Assembly: GCA_028692975.1 (NCBI GenBank)
Contig: JAQUWF010000024.1
Span: 1 to 37,559, forward strand
DNA length: 37,559 bases
Direction of reading: 5' to 3'
Source of the DNA: Lachnospiraceae bacterium
GTDB lineage: Bacteria > Bacillota > Clostridia > Lachnospirales > Lachnospiraceae
Shown: positions 15,233 to 21,843 of the stretch, piece after piece
Numbering within the stretch: position 1 is the first letter of the stretch
Layout: the number at the start of each line of letters is the position of its first letter
The notes under the pieces: generated by a model
What the model was told of the DNA's origin: nothing
Database searches by the model: none
What the model saw: only the letters and a program-made list of their open reading frames with translations
Position numbers and translations under genes: made by a program

Positions 15233-15850
15233 TTACATCCTGTTGTAATCCCCCAATACCAGGGCAAATACGGCAAGCACACCCCATGCCAGGTAATGTG
15301 GATTGACTCCAATTATTTCCAGCATCCCTATGGATAACCCTACCCCAATCAGCATAAATGTGGCATACACTTTCCGGCTTTCCTTATCACGTTTGTTCCT
15401 GCTCCAGAGGTAGATGCCAACGGCGGCCAGTGCCACAATTGCGCCGACGAACAACGATCCCAAAATACTGGAATTCGAATATAACTTGACCGGAATACCT
15501 ACTGCAACTACAATGAATACGGCAATCCATGTGGCGATTCTGTCCTGCCTCTGTGCCTCTTTTTCCATTTCCACTGCATGGTTCATGATTTCTGTCATTT
15601 CGCTCGCTGTTAATTCCTTATTCTTCGTTGTCTTCATCTCATCCTTTTTAGAACGCATCAACTCCAAAACAGTGATATCCAGCGCCTCCGATAAGGGTTC
15701 CAGGGTATTGATATCCGGGAATCCTTTTCCTCGTTCCCATCGGCTTACCGCTTTATCGGTCACCCCGATCTTGTCCGCAAGATCCGTCTGGGTCATCTTC
15801 TTTTCTTTCCGCGTTTCCGCAACGAATTGTCCAAATACCTGTGAGTCCAC
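15233..15850 (-). CDS. Xre-family regulator with C-terminal membrane domain
   Basis: A protein of 205 residues. Residues about 8-60 form a clear helix-turn-helix (MTQTDLADKIGVTDKAVSRW, then ERGKGFPDINTLEPLSEAL). A charged linker leads to four hydrophobic segments between about 105 and 203, so it is a membrane-bound DNA-binding protein of a type common in Lachnospiraceae. The start is GTG at 15850 behind AAAGGAG. After the TAA stop the same frame stays open for 16 codons (NVVVDLKEPTTVELLE) to a TAG, which suggests a nonsense change from a longer protein. The target is unknown. Confidence 0.85.
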   Translation of the reverse strand: MDSQVFGQFVAETRKEKKMTQTDLADKIGVTDKAVSRWERGKGFPDINTLEPLSEALDITVLELMRSKKDEMKTTKNKELTASEMTEIMNHAVEMEKEAQRQDRIATWIAVFIVVAVGIPVKLYSNSSILGSLFVGAIVALAAVGIYLWSRNKRDKESRKVYATFMLIGVGLSIGMLEIIGVNPHYLAWGVLAVFALVLGDYNRM

Positions 15851-16150
15851 GTCCTAATCTCCTTTCCCCTCAAGCATATGAGATAGCGCCCAAATATACA
15901 ACCGATGCATCCTTTACCTGCCCCCAAACCTCATGTCAACAAATCATTTACCTGGTGAATGCCCGAAATCTCCTTCCGATAGCACACCTCAAATCAGTCC
16001 ATTCTGACCTGTTTCATTATCATACACCATTTTCCAGAACTATCCTATCTGGTGTATTGAGAAAATCTTTCATTAAAAGTCAAAAAGGTAGTGCCCCAAA
16101 GAAGATTCTTTGTGGGCACTTTGTCATTTTTGTTATTTTGAATTTTCCAC
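15851..16150. other. 300-base region without a recognised gene
   Basis: No ORF here has a ribosome binding site or family match. It contains an 8-base inverted repeat (ATACACCA at 16022-16029, TGGTGTAT at 16050-16057) and the terminator-like hairpin at 16090-16120. It may hold decayed sequence, given the remnants next to it. Confidence 0.5.
16090..16120 (-). terminator. Hairpin with U-rich flanks behind the Rpn remnant
   Basis: Arms AGTGCCC..AAAGAA and TTCTTT..GGGCACT pair with a one-base bulge. On the minus strand it is followed by ACCTTTTTGACTTTT; the plus side has TTGTCATTTTTG. Confidence 0.55.
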
Positions 16151-16477
16151 TTAGCGAAGTTTTTCTTTTAGTTCCTCAAGTTCTCTATCCTTATTTTCCG
16201 CTGCTTCTTTCAATTCCTCTATCGTCCCCTGCTGCTCTTCGATCTTTTCCTGCTGTTCTTCTATCATGTACTGCACTGTGTTCCGGTCCATTTCCCGCAG
16301 TTCTTTGGAAAACATATTCATCACCCTCTCCACATTCTCACATATCCCATAGACATCCTCATACATCGGCTTGAACTCCGGATACTTCGTTATGATCTCG
16401 ATAACCCGCTCCGGTGCGTCAAAACTCAGGAAGGACAGCCACGCTTCCTTCTTGTTCCTTATAGGTTCATTGTGCAT
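16151..16477 (-). pseudogene. C-terminal fragment of an Rpn/PD-(D/E)XK nuclease-family transposase-like protein
   Basis: The 108 residues contain KKEAWLSFLSFDAPERVIEI, YPEFKPMYEDVYGICENVERVM and DRNTVQYMIEEQQ and then a Glu/Gln/Lys coiled coil. This is the C-terminal region of the Rpn family (recombination-promoting nuclease, often annotated as PD-(D/E)XK nuclease family transposase), which is normally about 280-330 residues. The N-terminal nuclease domain is absent. In-frame coding-like sequence (PQEYFLIPLDIFKRS) continues upstream of the ATG for about 17 codons before a TGA, so the ATG is internal and the gene is truncated, not short. Confidence 0.75.
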
Positions 16478-16541
16478 GCTGCGTTTGAAAATGTCAAGGG
16501 GAATCAGGAAGTATTCCTGGGGCCTAAAATTTCATTTTAGG

Positions 16542-16749
16542 GATGAAAAGAACGTTGAAGATGGGCTTCCAATTCTGCCAGATGCGGTTTATAATATAGG
16601 GAATAGCAACGCGAAAATGTTCCTATAGTGTACGGGGGATACTCCCCTTAAAAAGAGACTTTGGTTTTAAGTCAAGTACCGGCCTTAGAAATGGATTACT
16701 TAAATTTGCAGAATATCAGGAGGAACGACATGGAAAAACAAGCAGGTGA
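16542..16749 (+). pseudogene. Decayed remnant of an NAD-dependent epimerase (UDP-glucuronate 4-epimerase type), C-terminal part
   Basis: One frame reads DEKNVEDGLPILPDAVYNIG and NSN before a TAG at 16626-16628; the C-terminal part of nucleotide-sugar epimerases has GEDGLP...YKVYNIGNSNPENLL there. The next frame, from 16630, reads VRGILPLKRDFGFKSSTGLR and NGLLKFAEYQ, matching the family's LVRAGVLP followed by the final RDFGFKPSTSLREGLRKFAEWY. So the fragment has a frameshift and has lost the segment of about 35 residues between these blocks, along with the whole N-terminal Rossmann domain. Such epimerases belong to capsule loci. Confidence 0.75.
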
Positions 16750-16773
16750 TATTCGGGAAGAGTTTGAAAACTC

Positions 16774-16800
16774 GGAAACTTATTTAAATAAGAAGTTTCC
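16774..16800. promoter_or_regulatory. 27-base near-palindrome upstream of the TetR gene
   Basis: Arms GGAAACTT and AAGTTTCC flank the perfect 14-base palindrome CTTATTTAAATAAG. It lies 57 bases before the tetR start, a fitting place for an autoregulatory operator. The same palindrome is not seen before ohyA. Confidence 0.5.
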
Positions 16801-16857
16801 TATGTTCGTACCCTTACAAAGTAACAAATCAGAACTGTCTTTGAATGGAGAATCTAT

Positions 16858-17421
16858 ATGTCACAGATAACAAAGCGGGCGATGGAAGCGTCGCTGAAAA
16901 AGTTGCTTCTGAAAAAGCCCATTTATAAAATTACCATAAACGATATCGCCGAAGACTGTGGCATCAATCGCATGACTTTCTACTATCATTTTAAGAACAT
17001 TTACGATCTTGCAGAATGGTCCTGTGAAGAAGATGCTGCCAAAGCACTCGCGGGAAATAAGACTTATGATACATGGCAAGAAGGTTTTTTGCAGATATTT
17101 GAAGCAGTTAAGGAGAACAAGCCCTTCGTTATGAATGTTTACCGCTCTGTCAGCCATGAACAGGTGGAGGCATATCTTTACAAGATCACATACGATTTGC
17201 TGATTTATGTAGTCGACGAAACTGCAAAAGGCATGCCTGTCAGCGAAGAAGATAAGGCTTTCATTGCAAATTTTTATAAATATGCTTTTGTTGGGCTTAT
17301 GCTTGATTGGATTCGAAATGATATGAGGGAAGACCCCCATAGAATTATTGATAAGCTGTCACTTCTGATGCATGGTAATTTTCCTCGTGCACTTGAAGCC
17401 TACCGCACTGATAATCATTAA
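16858..17421 (+). CDS. TetR/AcrR-family regulator
   Basis: A protein of 187 residues. The N-terminal helix-turn-helix is clear (YKITINDIAEDCGINRMTFY, then YHFKNIYDLAEW), followed by an all-helical ligand domain of the DhaS-like TetR_C type. TGGAGA precedes the ATG. A terminator separates it from ohyA, which has its own promoter. In several bacteria a TetR neighbour controls oleate hydratase in response to unsaturated fatty acids; here that is inferred from position only. Confidence 0.88.
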   Translation: MSQITKRAMEASLKKLLLKKPIYKITINDIAEDCGINRMTFYYHFKNIYDLAEWSCEEDAAKALAGNKTYDTWQEGFLQIFEAVKENKPFVMNVYRSVSHEQVEAYLYKITYDLLIYVVDETAKGMPVSEEDKAFIANFYKYAFVGLMLDWIRNDMREDPHRIIDKLSLLMHGNFPRALEAYRTDNH

Positions 17422-17459
17422 GCAATCTGGGGTATTTGATGGATTTTTATACAATTTAC

Positions 17460-17495
17460 CCGGCGTGATAAGAGTTTTATCACGCTGGTTTTTTT
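17460..17495 (+). terminator. Rho-independent terminator of the tetR gene
   Basis: Stem GCGTGATAA / TTATCACGC, extended by CC/GG, followed by seven T. Confidence 0.9.
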
Positions 17496-17500
17496 GTTTA

Positions 17501-17529
17501 TTGCAGAGTGCTCGCCAAACAACTATAAT
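17501..17529 (+). promoter_or_regulatory. Promoter of ohyA
   Basis: TTGCAG -35 (17501-17506), 17-base spacer, perfect TATAAT -10 (17524-17529), giving a leader of about 36 bases. It begins right after the tetR terminator. Confidence 0.7.
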
Positions 17530-17571
17530 CAAATCAGAAAGCAAAATTAAAAATATATGGAGGTATTTGTT

Positions 17572-19347
17572 ATGTATTATTCAAGTGGTAATTACGAAGC
17601 ATTTGCTCGTCCCGAAAAGCCGGACGGCGTTGATCACAAGTCAGCATATCTGATTGGCAGTGGTCTGGCATCCCTTTCAGCGGCTTGCTTCCTTGTGCGT
17701 GATGCACAAATGCCCGGCGCACACATTCATATTCTCGAAAAGAATTCCATTCCGGGCGGTGCGCTTGACGGCGACGAATTTTCCGGTATTGGTTATGTCA
17801 TGCGTGGCGGCCGGGAGATGGACAACCATTTCGAGTGTATGTGGGATCTGTTTCGCTCCATTCCTTCTATTGAAACAGAGGGCATAAGCGTTCTCGACGA
17901 ATATTACTGGCTCAACAAGAAAGACCCCAACTACTCTTTGTGCAGAGCGACCATCAACCGTGGTGAAGATGCTCATACGGACAAGAAATTCAACCTCTCA
18001 GACAAGGGTGCCTTGGAAATCATGAAGCTTTTTATGATGCCTGACGAGACGCTTGATAATGTAAAGATGACCGAAATCTTTGATGAAGATGTTTTTGACA
18101 CAAATTTCTGGCTCTACTGGCGCACCATGTTCGCATTCAAAGATGACCAGAGTGCCCTGGAAATGAAACGCTATATGCAGCGGTACATCCATCATATTGG
18201 GGGTCTGCCAGATTTTACCGCACTGCGGTTCACCAAATACAATCAGTATGAGTCCATGGTGCTTCCAATGGTTAAATATCTACAGGAACATGATGTACAG
18301 TTCCACTACAATACCAAAGTTGTGAATGTGCTGTTCGATATTCAGGAAAACGAGAAGCTTGCCAAGAGCATTGTTTATGAATGTGATGAAAAGACCGAAA
18401 GCATTGACCTCACCGAAGATGATTTTGTCTTCTATACCAACGGCAGCAATGTGGAAAATTCTACCTACGGCAGCCAGACCGAGGCAACCGGCATGGACAG
18501 CGAAATCCATGAGGGCGGCACCTTCGACCTGTGGCGCAAGATTGCAAAGCAGGATCCCGCATTCGGACATCCCGACAAATTCTGTACCGATCCCGAGGAT
18601 AGCTGCTGGGTCAGTGCCACCGTCAATACGCTGGATGGAAAGATTCTGCCATACATTCAAAATATCTGCAAACGCGACCCGCTTTCCGGCGGCGTAGTCA
18701 CCGGCGGCATTGTCAGCGTAAAAGATTCCAGTTGGCTTCTCAGCTGGACCATCAACCGCCAGCCACAGTATCGCAACCAGCCGAAAGGTCAGGTCCTTGT
18801 ATGGCTGTACGGAATGTTCTCCGATGTTCCAGGCGATTACATCAAAAAGCCTATGCGTGATTGTACCGGTATGGAAATCTGCGAGGAATGGCTCTATCAT
18901 CTGGGTGTACCCACCGATCAGATCGAGGATATGGCAGCAAACAGTGCCAATACCGTGCCGGTCATGATGCCGTTTGCCAGCGCTTATTTCCAGCCTCGTG
19001 AGGCAGGCGACCGGCCTGACGTTGTTCCGGAAGGTTCTGTTAACTTCGCGTTTATCGGCAACTTTGCCGAGACACCAAGAGACACCGTTTTTACCACTGA
19101 GTATTCTATCCGCACCGCTATGGAGGCTGTATACACGCTTCTTAACGTGGATCGTGGCGTACCAGAGGTTTGGGGCAGCGTCTATGATGTGCGCGATCTG
19201 ATGAATTCCGCTGTCCAGCTGCGTGACGGCAAACCGGTTACAGAAATGAAGCTGGACCTCATTCAAAAACTAGCGCTCAAAGAAGCACTCAAGAAAATCG
19301 AGGGAACCGAACTGGAGAAACTGTTAAAAGAACACCTTGTGATCTAA
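17572..19347 (+). CDS. ohyA: Oleate hydratase (FAD-dependent fatty-acid hydratase)
   Basis: A protein of 591 residues, full length for the family formerly called myosin-cross-reactive antigen. It hydrates the cis-9 double bond of oleate and linoleate to 10-hydroxy acids, detoxifying unsaturated fatty acids. Visible are the dinucleotide-binding motif YLIGSGLASLSAACFLVRD (about 26-44), LEKNSIPGGALDGDEF, and the RGGREM loop with Glu 82, which corresponds to the catalytic Glu of the Staphylococcus aureus enzyme. The ADP-binding C-terminal block FAFIGNFAETPRDTVFTTEY is intact. The ATG at 17572 is eight bases after GGAGG; an in-frame ATG at 17557 overlaps that site. It is a peripheral membrane or cytosolic enzyme and a single-gene unit. 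Confidence 0.96.
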   Translation: MYYSSGNYEAFARPEKPDGVDHKSAYLIGSGLASLSAACFLVRDAQMPGAHIHILEKNSIPGGALDGDEFSGIGYVMRGGREMDNHFECMWDLFRSIPSIETEGISVLDEYYWLNKKDPNYSLCRATINRGEDAHTDKKFNLSDKGALEIMKLFMMPDETLDNVKMTEIFDEDVFDTNFWLYWRTMFAFKDDQSALEMKRYMQRYIHHIGGLPDFTALRFTKYNQYESMVLPMVKYLQEHDVQFHYNTKVVNVLFDIQENEKLAKSIVYECDEKTESIDLTEDDFVFYTNGSNVENSTYGSQTEATGMDSEIHEGGTFDLWRKIAKQDPAFGHPDKFCTDPEDSCWVSATVNTLDGKILPYIQNICKRDPLSGGVVTGGIVSVKDSSWLLSWTINRQPQYRNQPKGQVLVWLYGMFSDVPGDYIKKPMRDCTGMEICEEWLYHLGVPTDQIEDMAANSANTVPVMMPFASAYFQPREAGDRPDVVPEGSVNFAFIGNFAETPRDTVFTTEYSIRTAMEAVYTLLNVDRGVPEVWGSVYDVRDLMNSAVQLRDGKPVTEMKLDLIQKLALKEALKKIEGTELEKLLKEHLVI

Positions 19348-19358
19348 TACTTAAAAGT

Positions 19359-19394
19359 ATCGCCCTGCTGGTTTCAAGTCAGCAGGGCGATTTT
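19359..19394 (+). terminator. Rho-independent terminator of ohyA
   Basis: Perfect stem TCGCCCTGCT / AGCAGGGCGA followed by TTTT, 12 bases after the stop codon. Confidence 0.9.
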
Positions 19395-19510
19395 CCACTT
19401 AAACATCCGCATATTTTTCATCCGCAATCTGTCAAGCATACAACCGACTGTCATCTCGCTTTTATCTTACATATCCCCTGGGTCATAGTTCCCATGGGAC
19501 AGAAGGTACA

Positions 19511-20029
19511 CTAGGTTCTCGGTTTGTACAAAAGCATGACCACCAGCCCGATGATGGTGGACGTCAGCATCAGACTGTAAAATCCAAAGCTGAACTGGGC
19601 GATCCAGTCTGCCGTCATTCCTGCAGTATAGGTCCAACCCCATGGAACTCGGAATGTCCAGAGGATTTTGATTGCTTCCTTTAATCCAGAAGCACCGGCT
19701 GCCACCAGATACGTCTGATAAACCATATTGCCAAACATGGTCAGGAAAAATACAAGAAATCCATAGCGGAACCATTTGGAAGATATCCATTTCGGCGCCG
19801 CTTTCCCTCTGGAGCACTTACAGTCGCTGCCCAATTTGCGAAACAGCTGGCCACGTCCACAATATTTATTGCAGAAGCCTTTGTTTCCCGAGAAAATCGC
19901 AAAGATCAGGGGCACCAGAAAGTCTATCATTCCCAGCCACGCAAACAAAATATTAAAGAAGCCAAGAGTGAAATATACAATCGACCAGATCCACAGGTAT
20001 TCATACCATTTTTTCGTTTTCTGCTTCAT
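19511..20029 (-). CDS. Membrane protein with NapH-like Fe-S/Cys motifs
   Basis: A protein of 172 residues with about four membrane segments. Between the second and third lie GFCNKYCGRGQLFRKLG and DCKCSRGKAAPKW, the Cys pattern of the membrane Fer4_5/NapH-like family, which carries electrons across or at the membrane. The ATG at 20029 overlaps the TGA of the ferredoxin gene; a longer frame to 20197 is only the other frame of that gene. The pair probably forms a small electron-transfer unit whose partner enzyme is not in the window. Confidence 0.75.
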   Translation of the reverse strand: MKQKTKKWYEYLWIWSIVYFTLGFFNILFAWLGMIDFLVPLIFAIFSGNKGFCNKYCGRGQLFRKLGSDCKCSRGKAAPKWISSKWFRYGFLVFFLTMFGNMVYQTYLVAAGASGLKEAIKILWTFRVPWGWTYTAGMTADWIAQFSFGFYSLMLTSTIIGLVVMLLYKPRT

Positions 20030-20232
20030 CCGTGCACCGCCTCTCTCTGTAACATGGTAATGCACCCGGCCGGACAGCGTTTCTCGCATAATCCGCACCC
20101 CACGCATGTCTCCCGGCTTACCTCCGCATAACATCCGCCCCGGACTGCAATTGCCTTTCTGGGACAGGCATAGACACATTCCCCACAGGCAACGCATCGG
20201 CTGCCATCCACCTCCGCATATCTTTTTGCCAT
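20026..20232 (-). CDS. Two-cluster 4Fe-4S ferredoxin-like protein
   Basis: A protein of 68 residues with two complete 4Fe-4S motifs, CVACGECVYACP and CVGCGLCEKRCP. There is no signal peptide, so it is cytoplasmic or docks on the membrane protein encoded next, whose start it overlaps by ATGA. GAGGAGG precedes the ATG. It likely passes electrons to or from its membrane partner. Confidence 0.92.
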   Translation of the reverse strand: MAKRYAEVDGSRCVACGECVYACPRKAIAVRGGCYAEVSRETCVGCGLCEKRCPAGCITMLQREAVHG

Positions 20233-20367
20233 CTTATTTCCTCCTCATAACCGGACAGGTTTCTTCCTTTTTCTTTCAGCATCTTACCAGAAAAATCCCT
20301 GCCCGTATGTGACAAACTCACACCACCTTTCGCTTTCGTAGTTTCTTAGGTTTTATTTCTTAAAAAG

Positions 20368-21711
20368 TCATATTCCATTCTTCTTCAACAATCTTCGCGT
20401 GTGAAAAAACGCATATGCAAAAGCACATAATTCTGCTGCCCAAATCGCATACCATACTTTCCCAACACCAAAGCATGCGACCAAAAAATACGCAAGCGGA
20501 ATGAGTACAAGGAATTGCCGTAGAGCCGTAGCAAGCATATTGACAATACCGATACCAAGCCCAGAAACAGAATAGCCAAGCATCATGCTTACCGATGCAA
20601 AGACAAAGGTGGGTGCAATGATTCGCAGAGCCGGGACTCCGATTGCCAGCAGTTCTTCACTGGGAGCAAACAGTAATAACAGTTGTTTTGGAAATATCAA
20701 AAATATACCTGTCATCACAAACGCTATTCCTATTGCAAAGGGCAGTACTGTACGAATAGCACTTTTGATTCGCCCCAAATCATTCGCACCACGGTTAAAA
20801 CCAACTATGGGAATCATGGCTTGCCCCATACCATTCATGGGCATAAAGAGGAAACTCTGCAGTTTATAATATACACCGAAAAATGCTACAGCTGTGGCGG
20901 AAAAGGGCATAAGGATTCCATTGAACGCTGACACCATAACACTACCCAAAGCCTGAGTAATAATCGTAGGCAGACCCACCTTGTAGATTCGAACAAGTAT
21001 AGCCTTTTCCAGCCGGTAACCCTTACACACAGGAACGACCATAGGATTGCGGAATTTGTTCAGCAGGATAGCCAGCACCGCGCTGACACACTGGCCCAGT
21101 ACCGTGGCAATAGCCGCACCACGGATACCAAGCGCCGGGAATCCCAAAAGGCCAAAAATCATAATAGGATCCAGAATCAAATTTGTAACTGCACCGGCAA
21201 TCAGGGAAAGCATACTGTCAAAAGCATTTCCCACAGCCTGCAAAAAACGCTGATACATGGTGGACAGAAAACTACCCACACAAAAAATCAGACATATAGA
21301 CAAATACTGTACACAATATTCCCCTATCATCTGATCCTGTGTGAATATCGATACAAAATAAGGCACACAGGTAAATCCTATCACTATAAACACCAACGTA
21401 GCCACCAAAGCAAGTAAAATACCCGTAGTGGCAATTTCCCCCGTTTTCGTGTAATCCTTTTCCCCCACGCTACGGGACATAACTGCATTTACACCCACAC
21501 TGGTACCGACCCCCACTGCAATCGTCAAAAGCTGCAATGGAAATGCCAGGGAAGTCGCTGTCAGCGCATCCTCACTGAGCCTTGCCACAAAGATACTGTC
21601 CACAATATTATACAATGACTGGATCAACAGTGATGCCATCAACGGCAGTGACATATTCAAAATCAATTTCGACATTGGCATAACTGCCATTTTGTTTTGT
21701 TCCTGTTTCAT
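20368..21711 (-). CDS. MATE-family efflux transporter
   Basis: A protein of 447 residues with twelve predicted membrane helices and the MATE signatures LPLMASLLIQSLYNIVDSIF near the N-terminus and GMGQAMIPIVGFNRGA in the middle. Such carriers export drugs or metabolites using Na+ or H+ gradients. The start is the ATG at 21711, eight bases after GGAGAAGGAG; an in-frame GTG at 21732 is part of that site. A terminator hairpin sits between its promoter and this start, so expression is probably attenuated. The substrate is not readable. Confidence 0.93.
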   Translation of the reverse strand: MKQEQNKMAVMPMSKLILNMSLPLMASLLIQSLYNIVDSIFVARLSEDALTATSLAFPLQLLTIAVGVGTSVGVNAVMSRSVGEKDYTKTGEIATTGILLALVATLVFIVIGFTCVPYFVSIFTQDQMIGEYCVQYLSICLIFCVGSFLSTMYQRFLQAVGNAFDSMLSLIAGAVTNLILDPIMIFGLLGFPALGIRGAAIATVLGQCVSAVLAILLNKFRNPMVVPVCKGYRLEKAILVRIYKVGLPTIITQALGSVMVSAFNGILMPFSATAVAFFGVYYKLQSFLFMPMNGMGQAMIPIVGFNRGANDLGRIKSAIRTVLPFAIGIAFVMTGIFLIFPKQLLLLFAPSEELLAIGVPALRIIAPTFVFASVSMMLGYSVSGLGIGIVNMLATALRQFLVLIPLAYFLVACFGVGKVWYAIWAAELCAFAYAFFHTRRLLKKNGI

Positions 21712-21794
21712 AAATTCATTCTCCTTCTCCACAAAAAAAGATGCACAAACCCCTTGTTATTAAGGTTTGCACATCTTAAGACGGTCGCTTCCAT
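21708..21794 (-). CDS. Possible 28-residue leader ORF spanning the MATE attenuator
   Basis: An ATG at 21794 opens 28 codons (MEATVLRCANLNNKGFVHLF, then a basic WRRRMNL end) running through both arms of the terminator hairpin and ending with a TGA that overlaps the MATE ATG. There is no Shine-Dalgarno, and the predicted transcript start lies only a few bases before the ATG, so translation would be leaderless if it occurs. Coding potential is uncertain. Confidence 0.35.
   Translation of the reverse strand: MEATVLRCANLNNKGFVHLFLWRRRMNL
21733..21777 (-). terminator. Terminator/attenuator in the MATE leader
   Basis: On the minus strand a 14-base stem AAGATGTGCAAACC / GGTTTGTGCATCTT (two G-U pairs) is followed by a run of seven T. 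The T-run ends about 20 bases before the MATE start and directly abuts its ribosome binding site, so MATE transcripts must read through it. Confidence 0.85.
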
Positions 21795-21805
21795 AAAGTT
21801 ATTTT

Positions 21806-21835
21806 ATCATATTTATTAAACCAAAAACCAGTAAA
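21806..21835 (-). promoter_or_regulatory. Candidate promoter of the MATE gene, upstream of the attenuator
   Basis: TTTACT -35 (21830-21835), 18-base spacer, TATGAT -10 (21806-21811). It lies between the GH78 stop codon and the hairpin, so the hairpin would be part of the MATE leader. Confidence 0.5.
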
Positions 21836-21843
21836 ATCTATAC

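Noticed and set aside
16730-16870. 46-codon ORF beginning MEKQAGDIREEF behind AGGAGG
   Set aside because: The AGGAGG is the EYQEER codons of the epimerase remnant in another frame; the peptide matches nothing and it runs into the tetR start.
18280-19266. 328-residue minus-strand ORF inside ohyA
   Set aside because: Antisense shadow of the oleate hydratase; no ribosome binding site or family match.
20030-20197. 56-residue extension of the NapH-like membrane protein
   Set aside because: It is the ferredoxin gene read in another frame; the ATGA overlap fixes the shorter start.
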